Below, one piece after another: positions 55,507 to 64,000 of a stretch of DNA of 64,000 nucleotides (position 1 is its first letter; each line of letters starts with the position of its first letter). The translations under genes were made by a program, and so were the position numbers. A model generated the notes under the pieces. It was given only the letters and a program-made list of their open reading frames with translations. It did no database searches and was not told where the DNA came from. Source of the DNA: an uncultured Cellulophaga sp. (GTDB lineage: Bacteria; Bacteroidota; Bacteroidia; Flavobacteriales; Flavobacteriaceae); the NCBI GenBank assembly GCA_947496695.1, contig CANMEI010000007.1, positions 62,001-126,000 of the forward strand. The letters run 5' to 3'.

Positions 55507-56256
55507 TTATTTTACTTCTCTTATTTTATACACTTTAAAATTATCAACTGTCATATGGTTTTTTACGGTTCTAAACCCAAAATACCCTGACATATAAGGT
55601 TTTTGATCTTCAAAATCAATATATAATATACCATCTCTATAATATTGAATAGTATGATTATTTACTACTATCTTTATATTATAAACTCTGTTTGACTCTA
55701 ACATAAACTTAGTATCACTCAAATTGTGCTCTGGTAATAAAGGTCTTTCTCCATTACCAACATAACGCCTAAAGCGTGTAGTTCCATTATCATTACCACC
55801 AACTCCCATATAATATAATTGTAGTGAATCGTAATTAGAAAATTTACCTCCTCGTTTTTCTGAATTAGCAAACAAGTTTGATGGGTTTTTTGGGTCTGAT
55901 GCCATCCAGAAACAATTTAAATCAGATACTCGATCATTTGGGCCACCTTCATCAATTAAAAACACGTCATATTCTATTACAATTGAACCTTTAAATTTTT
56001 CTTTTAACCAAACTGTACATCCTTTAACATCTTCTATCTCAAGCTTACTATTTTTAACCTCAACTGTACCACCTGGCATTTGTTCTACTTGCCAATTTTT
56101 GAGACCTTCATCAAAATTATCTTCATAAATTAATGTAGCTTCTATATCAGTATTGTTAATATTAAAAGTTTTCATTTTTTTACCACATGCAGTTAAAAAC
56201 ACTATAATTAGTATTGTAAATAGTTTAAAAACATTAAGAGATTTTAAAATTTTCAT
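55507..56256 (-). CDS. DUF6250-type lipoprotein, concanavalin-like fold
   Basis: 249 residues, lipobox FLTAC (Cys24). The mature part reads as a beta-sandwich of the lectin/glucanase type: IYEDNFDEGLKNWQVEQMPGG, GCTVWLKEKFKGSIVIEYDVFLID, DRVSDLNCFWMASDP, TTRFRRYVGNGERPLLPEH and GYFGFRTVKNHMTVDNFKVYKI. I associate this pattern with DUF6250 proteins in Bacteroidota PULs; no activity is known to me. DRVSDLNCFWMA is the most conserved-looking stretch. It is the last gene of its operon, 11 bp after GH39. A lyase, esterase or glycan-binding role are all possible. Confidence 0.6.
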   Translation of the reverse strand: MKILKSLNVFKLFTILIIVFLTACGKKMKTFNINNTDIEATLIYEDNFDEGLKNWQVEQMPGGTVEVKNSKLEIEDVKGCTVWLKEKFKGSIVIEYDVFLIDEGGPNDRVSDLNCFWMASDPKNPSNLFANSEKRGGKFSNYDSLQLYYMGVGGNDNGTTRFRRYVGNGERPLLPEHNLSDTKFMLESNRVYNIKIVVNNHTIQYYRDGILYIDFEDQKPYMSGYFGFRTVKNHMTVDNFKVYKIREVK

Positions 56257-56267
56257 TGTAATTAACT

Positions 56268-57908
56268 TTAATTTACTTGTTTAATTAAAACTACACTCCA
56301 AGGTGTTATTTCGCGGTCAATAGTTAATACTCCATTTTCATCAGCATTTACAAATATTTTTTTCATTGTATTTGCATATGATTTCATCACTTTAATTTCT
56401 TCCCGTGTTGGTGGTTCTGGTTTTCCCATAGCTTCCCAAAAATTATAAATATTGCCATAATCTTTGTCTAAAACTTCAATCTCAAACATAGCTCCCGCAT
56501 TTAATCCTTTTAAAGAAAAGTTCATTTTTTTTATGGTTCCTTCCTCTCGTTTATCTGTGCCAGAAGGAACAGCATTTTCATACTCTTGAGGATAGTTGTA
56601 AGCCAATGCTACAATAGCTCCATCTGAAGTTTTTTTACTTACAAACAAAAAATCATCTTTATACAGTTTTTGATCTCCTAATTGATGAAGCATGCGATAT
56701 GCATGGTAAGAAGGTTTTACTAAGCCTTGAAAATTAATCATTCCAAATCCGCCATGAAATATACTTGAAGCACCACCTTTTTCTTCAAAAATATCAGTAA
56801 ACGTCCAAAATGCTAATGACTTTGTAAGTCCAATACAATCTAAATTTGTTTTTACTATATACGCCGCCGCTGGTAACCTGTCATGCATATCATCTCTACT
56901 ACTCGGACTTGTATTCCATTCTGTTAAGTGAATTTCAGCATTAGGATAATCACTCTTTGCTATTGTTCTATTCAACCATTCTAAATCTAATTTGGTTGAA
57001 TGCACAAAACGCGTTAATCCTTTCCCTTTACCCGTTTCTGGGTTAAAAGCATAATCTGTTGGGTAAGGGTGTGTACTTACAAAATCAACTGGTAATTTTT
57101 CTTTTTTACAATATTTTAAAAAATCTTCTATCCAAACGCCATGCCATTCTAAAGCGTTAATATCATCAGTATTAAAAACATTTTCTGAAGCTTTATCATC
57201 AGTTACTTCTCCATCAAAACGAGAATCAGGAACAAAATTACTAGTTGAAGGGCCTCCTATTTTTAAGCTATTATCAACCGATTTTACAGCTAATGCTGAC
57301 TGCTTGTATAATTCAAAATATTGAGATTTTGTTCCGTCCCAAAATAAAGGATATAAATTTGGTTCATTCCAAACTTCAAAATACCATGTTCTAACCTCTT
57401 CTATTCCGTAACGATCAACACAATGTTGTGTAAATGCTTTTACTAAATCGTGCCATTTTTCGAAAGAATCATCTGCAGGTGTTATTTTAGCTTTCCACCA
57501 AAAAACGGTTTTTGAATTTTCTGCAGCCATACTTGTTGGTAAAAATGCTAGCTCAACAAATGGTCGCACATTTAAATCTAACATTCTATCAAAAACATCA
57601 TCTATATACTGCCAGTTATATACAATTTTACCACGTTCCTCAATAACAGGAAACATATCATCATGAAATAAACCATGAAAACGTACGTATTCAAACCCAC
57701 ATTTTTTTTGCACTTGTTCTAATTGCTCTAACCAACCAGCGCGTAATGCTTCATTTGCCCTACCTGCACCTACAGCTTTACTCCAATAATGATCAAATAC
57801 TTCTCCTTTTTGTTGCACATTAATTTCTATATTTTTTTGTGCATTTACTTCTAAAAAATTAATTAAAAATATAACTATTGTTAAAAGTAAATGTTTAAAC
57901 ATTTTCAT
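56268..57908 (-). CDS. GH39 beta-xylosidase-like glycosidase
   Basis: Retaining GH39 enzyme. I prefer the start at 57908 (MKMFKHLLL), which begins directly with a signal peptide ending at VNAQ; an in-frame ATG at 57941 would add 11 polar residues. Numbered from the longer start, the barrel shows EYVRFHGLFHDDM, VRPFVELAFLP, YFEVWNEPN with probable acid/base Glu193, STHPYPTD, and EIHLTEWNTSPS with probable nucleophile Glu341; a small beta domain follows. Known GH39 activities are beta-xylosidase and alpha-L-iduronidase, with others in marine sulfated-polysaccharide loci, including ulvan. Here it lies with GH31, an esterase and GH88, so beta-xylose removal is likeliest. Confidence 0.88.
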   Translation of the reverse strand: MKMFKHLLLTIVIFLINFLEVNAQKNIEINVQQKGEVFDHYWSKAVGAGRANEALRAGWLEQLEQVQKKCGFEYVRFHGLFHDDMFPVIEERGKIVYNWQYIDDVFDRMLDLNVRPFVELAFLPTSMAAENSKTVFWWKAKITPADDSFEKWHDLVKAFTQHCVDRYGIEEVRTWYFEVWNEPNLYPLFWDGTKSQYFELYKQSALAVKSVDNSLKIGGPSTSNFVPDSRFDGEVTDDKASENVFNTDDINALEWHGVWIEDFLKYCKKEKLPVDFVSTHPYPTDYAFNPETGKGKGLTRFVHSTKLDLEWLNRTIAKSDYPNAEIHLTEWNTSPSSRDDMHDRLPAAAYIVKTNLDCIGLTKSLAFWTFTDIFEEKGGASSIFHGGFGMINFQGLVKPSYHAYRMLHQLGDQKLYKDDFLFVSKKTSDGAIVALAYNYPQEYENAVPSGTDKREEGTIKKMNFSLKGLNAGAMFEIEVLDKDYGNIYNFWEAMGKPEPPTREEIKVMKSYANTMKKIFVNADENGVLTIDREITPWSVVLIKQVN

Positions 57909-57984
57909 AACATGAATCTTATTTTTAATTTGATTTTGCATAACCTATTTATTCACTTATAATTTTAATTAACTAAATTGTGTG

Positions 57985-59586
57985 TTAGTCACTTTCTGTT
58001 GAAAATATTGCAGTAGGTAACCCTTCTTTATTATACAAGTTTGCTCCATCTGGAGTACCCGACCATGCATACCGAACATTTATAGGGTTTGAAATTGATG
58101 TATTCCATACTATTATTTTATTTTTAGAAATAATTTTGGCTTCAGCTGTTTTCCATTCTCCATCTTCACCTAAAATTTCAAAAGTTCTTAAAGGTTCTTT
58201 TATTGATACTGCATTATCTAATAAATGCTTATGTGCTACCATTAAACCAGAACCTACCTCCGTAAACTCTACTTCTATTTTATCATCTTTAATTTTAAAC
58301 GACTTATACAATGGACCACTGTATGCTTTAACTTTAATATTATAGTCTTTTGCTAAAGCCCAAAGTGCCAATCTTTTTCCTGCATCCATCTTATTATGAG
58401 GATGGATATCTTTTGCCTCTCCTATGTCATGCAAAACTGCCAAACCAGTATTTGGTAATTTTAAAGTTCTACGCATTTTATCATCAACTATAGCCCATCC
58501 TTTATCAGCAACATCATTACCCCTTTTACATGATGCTAATTGTGCAGCATAAAAAGAAAAATCTCCTTGGTTCCAATCTGCTCTCCAACTATTTATCATT
58601 GTGGTTAAAAAAGTTTCATATTCATTTGGCATATAAACCGCATTACTCTCACCTTGATACCATATTGCTCCTTTTATTTTATAAGGAATAATTGAATACA
58701 ACATACCATTATACAAAGTAGCTGGTACTTGCCTATCATCTTTTGGATGTTCTGCTGATTTAGGTTTTCTCCCTTTTTCCCCTTTTTTAATCCAGTTAGC
58801 TAACTTTTTTTCATAAATGGTATCTATATAATCTTTCGCATCCATTTTTTGAATTATAGCCTTTGTCTCTTTTCGGTTTGCTTCAAAATAATCTTTCAAG
58901 TTTTCATCAGCTAAATACGCCTCTTCAGAAATCCAAGGTTGTATACGCGTACCCCCCCAAGAACATTCAACTAAACCTATTGGTACCTTCAACTCTTTAC
59001 GTAACTCTTTCGCAAAAAAATATCCTGTTGCTGAAATTTTATTAATTTGATTTTTAGTAGCACTTACCCATTCTCCTTTAAAATCTGTTTGTTTTTCATA
59101 AATTGATGTATTTTGAAGTACTTCAATATGTCTTATATGATTATCATTTGCAGTGGCAACTTCATTTCTAATATGCTCAGCTAAAGGTTGGTATTGAGGT
59201 TCTCTAGCATCATTTACAAATTTTGACATAGAAAAATCCATATTTGATTGCCCCGTACACAACCATACCTCGCCAGACAATACATCATTAATTTCAATAG
59301 TATTATTACCCGAAATAGTGATTTTATAAGGTCCGCCTGCTTTAGGAGTTGCTAAATTAACGCGCCATTTACCATTTGTATCTGTTACAACAGTTTCTGT
59401 GTTACCCCAACTCCCTTTTACTGTGACTTTTTCTCCTGAATCTGCCCAACCCCAAACAGGTATTTTAGTTTCTCTTTGAATGACCATATGGTCAGAAAAC
59501 AATGGGTTTACCTTTACATCTGCTAATGAATTTTGAGGTAAAACAAACAGTAAAATTACTAGTAGTATGTAGTTTAATTTATTCAT
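57985..59586 (-). CDS. Sialate O-acetylesterase-type carbohydrate esterase
   Basis: 533 residues with signal peptide ending near SLADV. A short beta domain (VNPLFSDHMVIQRETKIPVWGWA, GKWRVNL) precedes an SGNH-type catalytic domain: nucleophile Ser114 in CTGQSNMDFSM, the oxyanion block VGLVECSWGGTRIQPW, IKGAIWYQGESNAVY, and the Asp/His pair in DIHPHNKMDAGKRLA. Despite the name, PUL members of this family often remove acetyl groups from xylose, mannose or other plant and algal sugars. It lies 2 bp downstream of GH31 and ahead of GH39, so it probably deacetylates a xylose-containing oligosaccharide. Note that the GH39 gene is 76 bp away. Confidence 0.87.
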   Translation of the reverse strand: MNKLNYILLVILLFVLPQNSLADVKVNPLFSDHMVIQRETKIPVWGWADSGEKVTVKGSWGNTETVVTDTNGKWRVNLATPKAGGPYKITISGNNTIEINDVLSGEVWLCTGQSNMDFSMSKFVNDAREPQYQPLAEHIRNEVATANDNHIRHIEVLQNTSIYEKQTDFKGEWVSATKNQINKISATGYFFAKELRKELKVPIGLVECSWGGTRIQPWISEEAYLADENLKDYFEANRKETKAIIQKMDAKDYIDTIYEKKLANWIKKGEKGRKPKSAEHPKDDRQVPATLYNGMLYSIIPYKIKGAIWYQGESNAVYMPNEYETFLTTMINSWRADWNQGDFSFYAAQLASCKRGNDVADKGWAIVDDKMRRTLKLPNTGLAVLHDIGEAKDIHPHNKMDAGKRLALWALAKDYNIKVKAYSGPLYKSFKIKDDKIEVEFTEVGSGLMVAHKHLLDNAVSIKEPLRTFEILGEDGEWKTAEAKIISKNKIIVWNTSISNPINVRYAWSGTPDGANLYNKEGLPTAIFSTESD

Positions 59587-59588
59587 TA

Positions 59589-62228
59589 TTATAATTTGAT
59601 CGTTATTTCACTTCCTTTAAAACGTATATTTTGAATCTCATCTTTACCAATTAATTCAACACTAAAATGCATTGGTTCTTTCTCATAATTGATAAAATCA
59701 CCACTTAATTTAGTTAACGTTACTTCTTGTGTTACTTCTGAATAAATGATTTTTATTTCTGAAAACTCACCATTCTCATAATCATAGGATTCATTATCAT
59801 CTAAATACAAAATATATGTAGCGTCTTTTCCTGGATATATTTTTAATAATAATGGCTCATTTGTTTTTTGAGTTGTGTATTGTATTTTAGGTCCGGTTGG
59901 GATGATTGAGCCTGCCTTTATAAATATAGGTGTGCTATTTAATGGCGTATCTACTAAGATTTTTCTACCACCTTCTACTTTTTTATTTGTCCAGTAATTA
60001 AACCAATCTCCTTCAGGTAAATAAACTTCTTTATCTCTCTTTTTATACTCTGTTATAAAAGATACCATAATTGATTCTCCAAAAAATAATTGGTCTTTTA
60101 TACTCCACGTATTTTTATCTTCTGGATAATAATAAACTAACGGACTCATTAGCAAATGACTATCATTAGTTACTTTCCATGCTTCAGAATAGATATAAGG
60201 CATTAATTGGTAACGTAAATCAATGAATTTACGAGCCGTATCTTCAAACTCTTGACCATATCGCCATATCTCTGTTTCTGAGACATACCCGTGAATACGA
60301 AAAATAGGGCTAAAAGTTCCGAATTGAAACCAACGTGTTAACAACTCAATATATTCTGGGTTTGTATATTGATTATCAAACTGAGGGTTAATAGATTTTG
60401 AATCTCTAAAAAAACCTCCGATATCATGTGTCCAATAAGGCACACCTGCCATTGTAAAATTAAGACCTGCAGGAATTTGTTCTGCAAGTTGCTCCCAAGA
60501 TGCTTCAACATCTCCAGACCATGATGCTGCACCATAACGTTGCTGACCCGCATACGCTGAACGTGTTAGATTGAAAACCCGTTCATTAGGAAACTCTTGT
60601 CTTCTACCTTCATACACTGCTCGTGTAACTTCAAGTGAATATGGATTTTGAACTTCTTTATAAGGTCCAACAGCCGTGTTAACATCTGTATTATTGACTC
60701 CTTCTGGCTCCGTACCATCTAACCAAATAGAGCTTACTCCTTTATGAAACATAGAATCACTTAATACACGATAGAATTGTTTACTAACTTCCTTATCATA
60801 AATATCTATGTAATTACTACTTTCTATTTTTTTAAGCCCATACTTTTTCTCTAAGGGCTTATTTTTTACTTCTGGCCATACAGACACCATAAGTTTTAAA
60901 TTTAATTGATTTAATTCTTTCACCATGGCATCAGGATCTGGATATTTAGCTCTATCCCATTCTGGCCCTTTAGTACCTTTAGGCCAATAAAACCAGTCTT
61001 GAACTATATTATCAACAGGAATTTCTCTTTCTCGCATCTCTCGCGCATTTTCTAACAATTCTTCTTGATTATGATACCTTTCTCTACATTGCCAAAAACC
61101 ATAAGCACTTTTAGCAAACATTGGCGCTTTTCCTGTTAACTCTTGATAATTTTCTATTACATTTACAGGGCTAGTACCATATACAAAGTAATAATCTATA
61201 GTATTCCCTACTGTACTGCTAAAAACAGTTTTATTATAATCTGGCTCATTATAAAAAATCTTTCCTGCAATTTTAGCTCCTGTATTTTTAAATACAACTT
61301 TATATTCTTTTCCTGCTTCTAAGTATTTCTTACCTGAATACCTTCTAGGCATCCATATTGTAGAATAGTTAATTATATCATCACCATTAATACTAACAGT
61401 AATTTCACCTCGCATGCGACCATTATTATCACTTAGTGCTAAAAAAGTATATTCTCCAGTTTTTTGCGGCATAAATGTTGTTTCTCGAATGTTTTTCTCT
61501 ACACTTTCTGCTGAAATATAAGCTGCTACATTTTCTTTTTCATCACTGGTTTTTGGCTTAGTATTGACATCATTTTCTTGAATATTAGCACTTGAAGCAA
61601 ACACTATTTCATTTTCAGGTTGATTAAAATCTGTAAGACTGTAATTATGCCAGTAAAGACCATATCCTTTTGTAGAAACTAAAAAAGGAATTGCAATTTC
61701 TTGATTGTATTGTTGTAAACGAATAGGTACATTTTTCCAATTCATAATCCCACTTTGAAATTGACCTAAACCATACAAAGCTTCATCTGTAGTGGTAAAT
61801 GATTGTGATACCGGATGTTCTTTACTTTCTGGTTTTATAAAAGTATTTTCATTGCTTTCTCCTAATATATATTTGTCTTCATTATCTAAATATTTAATAT
61901 GACCATCAGCATAGATATCTACCTTTATTTTATTTGTGCTTATTGTAATCTTATCTTTACTCTCTTTATAATCCCATTTAACATTTTGAGGTTCTAATAC
62001 TGTAACATAATTTGGCATTGTTAATTCTGGTTGACCTTTTAAACTCTTCTTAACATGAATAATAGACTCTTCAATAATTTCGATTTTAGTAATCAAACTA
62101 TCTTGATAAATAGTTAAAGAATGATCATCTTTTTCTATTTTATGAATAAAATCTGAATTACAACCAGTTAACATAACAACTAACAATAAACAGCAATTTA
62201 TTCCTACTCTCATAAAAGTCAAATTCAT
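59589..62228 (-). CDS. GH31 alpha-glycosidase with PA14-like insert, probable alpha-xylosidase
   Basis: 879-residue lipoprotein, lipobox VMLTGC (Cys23); a second ATG five codons in is possible. Order: N-terminal beta domain with EALYGLGQFQSG (149-160) and YGLYWHNYS, interrupted by a PA14-like module (about 228-333); then the barrel with IVQDWFYWPKG, probable nucleophile Asp504 in IWLDGTEPEG, and probable acid/base Asp573 in WSGDVEASW; FRIHGY and the distal beta domains follow. A PA14 insert at this place is known from GH31 alpha-xylosidases of the CjXyl31A type, which supports alpha-xylosidase over alpha-glucosidase. It lies 2 bp upstream of the esterase gene. With GH39 and GH3 the locus could remove both xylose anomers. 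Confidence 0.87.
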   Translation of the reverse strand: MNLTFMRVGINCCLLLVVMLTGCNSDFIHKIEKDDHSLTIYQDSLITKIEIIEESIIHVKKSLKGQPELTMPNYVTVLEPQNVKWDYKESKDKITISTNKIKVDIYADGHIKYLDNEDKYILGESNENTFIKPESKEHPVSQSFTTTDEALYGLGQFQSGIMNWKNVPIRLQQYNQEIAIPFLVSTKGYGLYWHNYSLTDFNQPENEIVFASSANIQENDVNTKPKTSDEKENVAAYISAESVEKNIRETTFMPQKTGEYTFLALSDNNGRMRGEITVSINGDDIINYSTIWMPRRYSGKKYLEAGKEYKVVFKNTGAKIAGKIFYNEPDYNKTVFSSTVGNTIDYYFVYGTSPVNVIENYQELTGKAPMFAKSAYGFWQCRERYHNQEELLENAREMREREIPVDNIVQDWFYWPKGTKGPEWDRAKYPDPDAMVKELNQLNLKLMVSVWPEVKNKPLEKKYGLKKIESSNYIDIYDKEVSKQFYRVLSDSMFHKGVSSIWLDGTEPEGVNNTDVNTAVGPYKEVQNPYSLEVTRAVYEGRRQEFPNERVFNLTRSAYAGQQRYGAASWSGDVEASWEQLAEQIPAGLNFTMAGVPYWTHDIGGFFRDSKSINPQFDNQYTNPEYIELLTRWFQFGTFSPIFRIHGYVSETEIWRYGQEFEDTARKFIDLRYQLMPYIYSEAWKVTNDSHLLMSPLVYYYPEDKNTWSIKDQLFFGESIMVSFITEYKKRDKEVYLPEGDWFNYWTNKKVEGGRKILVDTPLNSTPIFIKAGSIIPTGPKIQYTTQKTNEPLLLKIYPGKDATYILYLDDNESYDYENGEFSEIKIIYSEVTQEVTLTKLSGDFINYEKEPMHFSVELIGKDEIQNIRFKGSEITIKL

Positions 62229-62263
62229 CTTAAAGTAAATTTTATTGTTAGTTAAATTTTAAA

Positions 62264-63745
62264 TTATTTTTTTTGATTCCATAAACGATACGGATCATTA
62301 TATTTTTCCATTTCTCCTAAAAGTAAAGCTTCCATTTCAGCCAATTTATCAGCGTATTTTGGGTTTTCAGCTAAATCAGTTAGCATTTCTCCTTCTTTAC
62401 CATGTTCTGGTAAATATTCATGAGGATTTTCTGCTAAATTAAAAAGTTGTGTTTCTCGTACTTCTCCATCCATAACATCATACTTAATTAACTTCCAATC
62501 TCCTTTTTTAACTGCTCGCATTCCTGGTTTTGTTCCGCCGGCATAGACTCCGTACATAACATCACGAACTGTTTCTTTTTCTCCTTTTAAAACAGGAACA
62601 ATACTTTTACCTTCAACAGTTTCAGGAACATCAATATCTGCTAAATCACATAAAGTTGGTAATACATCTAAAAGGTACATATTACCCTTCACTCTTTTTC
62701 CTGAATCTAAACCTGGACCTTTTACTATAAATGGCACTCTCCAAGTATGCTCATATAAATTTTGCTTCCCTGTTAATCCATGACGACCAATAGCTATACC
62801 ATGATCAGAAGTATATACAATATAGGTGTTATCTAACTCACCCATATCTTTTAACTTTTTCAACACTTTTCCTAATTGAATATCAATATTTTCTGAACAT
62901 GCATACTCTCGACCAAGCTCATTACGGATAGTTTGCTCATCTCTATTTTTCCACACACCACTTACACGTTCTTCATCTCTAAGCTCTGGATGACCATGAA
63001 AAAAAGGATGTTTTTCAAGGTAGTTATCTTGTAAAGCTGGTTGTTTATCATTTGCTGGAGGTAGTGTATTTTTATCTGTATGATTTGTTGCTCCATATTT
63101 TGCTAACAATTCTGGAGTTCCATTACGCACATCATGCGGATGAGAAAAACCAAAATAGATAAAAAACGGGTCTTCTTCTTTACCAACTTCTCTATCAGAC
63201 AAATAATTTAAAACTTGTTTAGCGTGCCAAGCACTACCACTTTCTTCAGTACCACCGCGTTTGGTTGCATCTTTTACAAATGTAAATTGTTTATTTGCGC
63301 CTTGATATGAGTTTCCTTTTTTACAAGTACGCATAGTTTTATAGCCCGCTCTATTAAAAACAGCACCTAATGTTTGTGTGTCTAAGGCATTACTATCTTG
63401 TATTTTTTGATAAACAAAAGCACTAGGGGGTAAGTTCCATAATGTTTTTCCTGTCATAATCATATGTCTAGATGGCGTACAAACTGCACCCATAGCTGCT
63501 CCCATATGACGTGCCTGTTCTACTACTATTCCATCACTGGCTAATTGACTAATATTAGGTGTTTCTAATATAGAATTAGGGTCATAAGTTTGTAAGTCAA
63601 ACGGTGATTGATCATCAACTAAAACGAATAAAAAGTTTGGTTTCTTTTTCTGTTCTATAACTTCTTTTGGTTTTTCTTTACAACTAGTAAAAAATAATAC
63701 TACAGCAGTACATAATACCCATGCTTCATTTTTAAAATAGCTCAT
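62264..63745 (-). CDS. Family S1 sulfatase lipoprotein
   Basis: Type I sulfatase of 493 residues, lipobox FFTSC (Cys22) followed by KEKPKEV. VDDQSPFD (Asp44, Asp45) and Cys89 in CTPSRHMIMTG form the active site; the His after CTPSR differs from the usual small residue. TSDHGIAIGRHGLTGKQNLYEH and FFIYFGFSHPHD link it to the sulfatase at 18381-19922. It is the only sulfatase in this right-hand operon, 35 bp upstream of GH31 and 75 bp downstream of the GH88 gene, so it may act on sulfate near a xylose or uronate residue. Substrate not predictable. Confidence 0.92.
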   Translation of the reverse strand: MSYFKNEAWVLCTAVVLFFTSCKEKPKEVIEQKKKPNFLFVLVDDQSPFDLQTYDPNSILETPNISQLASDGIVVEQARHMGAAMGAVCTPSRHMIMTGKTLWNLPPSAFVYQKIQDSNALDTQTLGAVFNRAGYKTMRTCKKGNSYQGANKQFTFVKDATKRGGTEESGSAWHAKQVLNYLSDREVGKEEDPFFIYFGFSHPHDVRNGTPELLAKYGATNHTDKNTLPPANDKQPALQDNYLEKHPFFHGHPELRDEERVSGVWKNRDEQTIRNELGREYACSENIDIQLGKVLKKLKDMGELDNTYIVYTSDHGIAIGRHGLTGKQNLYEHTWRVPFIVKGPGLDSGKRVKGNMYLLDVLPTLCDLADIDVPETVEGKSIVPVLKGEKETVRDVMYGVYAGGTKPGMRAVKKGDWKLIKYDVMDGEVRETQLFNLAENPHEYLPEHGKEGEMLTDLAENPKYADKLAEMEALLLGEMEKYNDPYRLWNQKK

Positions 63746-63820
63746 TCTTCAATATTCAGTTAGTTTGTTATTATTTACAGCTTAAATCTATGATTAATTT
63801 TAGCTTTAAAATGTTAATTA

Positions 63821-64000
63821 TTATTTTTTAACCTCAGCTTTTTTTAACCTCAATAAAGCTTCCATAAAATAATAATCTGCATAAATTATTGGAATATCAA
63901 TTTCTGAATTGTTAGGCAAATGCCCTGTAGAGTGTAATAATAATGCTTGATTTTGATCTCCACTTAAATATTCTTTTGATGCTAATTTCTCAACTAATGT
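63821..64000 (-). CDS. GH88 unsaturated glucuronyl hydrolase, C-terminal fragment
   Basis: Open frame entering from the right edge and ending with TAA at 63823-63821; only the last 59 residues are visible. They include LLLHSTGHLPNNSEIDIPIIY followed by ADYYFMEALLRLK, which I recognise as the C-terminal end of GH88 enzymes, where the HSxGHxPxxSEIDVPIIYADYYFLEAL pattern is nearly invariant. GH88 removes the 4,5-unsaturated glucuronic acid that polysaccharide lyases leave at the non-reducing end, which implies that a lyase acts in this pathway although none is in the window. It is upstream of the sulfatase in the same direction (75-bp gap). Confidence 0.85.
   Translation of the reverse strand, partial: TLVEKLASKEYLSGDQNQALLLHSTGHLPNNSEIDIPIIYADYYFMEALLRLKKAEVKK

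Noticed and set aside
1-64000. Searched by eye for CRISPR arrays, tRNA, rRNA, insertion sequences, integrases and attachment sites
   Set aside because: None seen. Gene order is continuous and codon use looks uniform, so I find no direct sign of a mobile element inside the window.

Overview
The window looks like part of the chromosome of a marine Bacteroidota, most likely a member of the Flavobacteriaceae. The evidence is the AT-rich sequence (about one third GC by eye), tandem SusC/SusD pairs, lipoproteins with acidic or lysine residues just after the acylated Cys, A-rich rather than Shine-Dalgarno leaders, and dense sulfatase and glycosidase content. The whole window is one large polysaccharide utilization locus (PUL). 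I see no rRNA, tRNA, CRISPR array, insertion sequence or integrase.

Layout. (1) Positions 1-35756, minus strand: about 23 co-directional genes with gaps of at most 51 bp, which looks like one very long operon running on past position 1. Its distal part (1-23929) encodes GH30 (x2), GH3-PA14 (x2), GH95, GH29, a GH95-like DUF5703 protein and six S1 sulfatases. Its promoter-proximal part (23952-35756) encodes GH92 (x2), GH130, GH18, glycosylasparaginase, a GH10-like hydrolase, a CBM9-like protein and a sodium symporter; this set fits N-glycan breakdown. (2) Positions 35888-37760, plus strand: a LytS-type histidine kinase and a LytTR response regulator. (3) Positions 38070-48302, plus strand: two SusC/SusD pairs separated by a terminator, each preceded by the same 30-bp element and -7-like box. 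(4) Positions 48591-55180, minus strand: a TRAP transporter, a DUF4861 protein, an L-fucose/L-rhamnose-type mutarotase, an L-fucose permease and an L-fucose dehydrogenase. (5) Positions 55507-64000, minus strand: a DUF6250-type lipoprotein, GH39, a sialate O-acetylesterase-type esterase, GH31-PA14, a seventh sulfatase and the 3' end of a GH88 unsaturated glucuronyl hydrolase cut by the window edge.

How it fits together (inference). Two outer-membrane SusCD complexes import oligosaccharides. Seven sulfatases remove sulfate, an esterase removes acyl groups, GH29 and GH95 remove fucose, GH39, GH3 and GH31 remove beta- and alpha-xylose or glucose, GH88 removes unsaturated uronate, and GH92 removes alpha-mannose. 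FucP, the mutarotase and the dehydrogenase take up and oxidise L-fucose, and the TRAP system probably takes up a uronate. The best single guess for the target is a sulfated, fucose-, xylose- and glucuronate-containing polysaccharide from brown algae or diatoms, possibly with a mannose-containing backbone. The N-glycan-like module suggests that algal glycoprotein glycans are handled by the same transcript. No endo-acting fucoidanase (GH107/GH168) or polysaccharide lyase is visible here.
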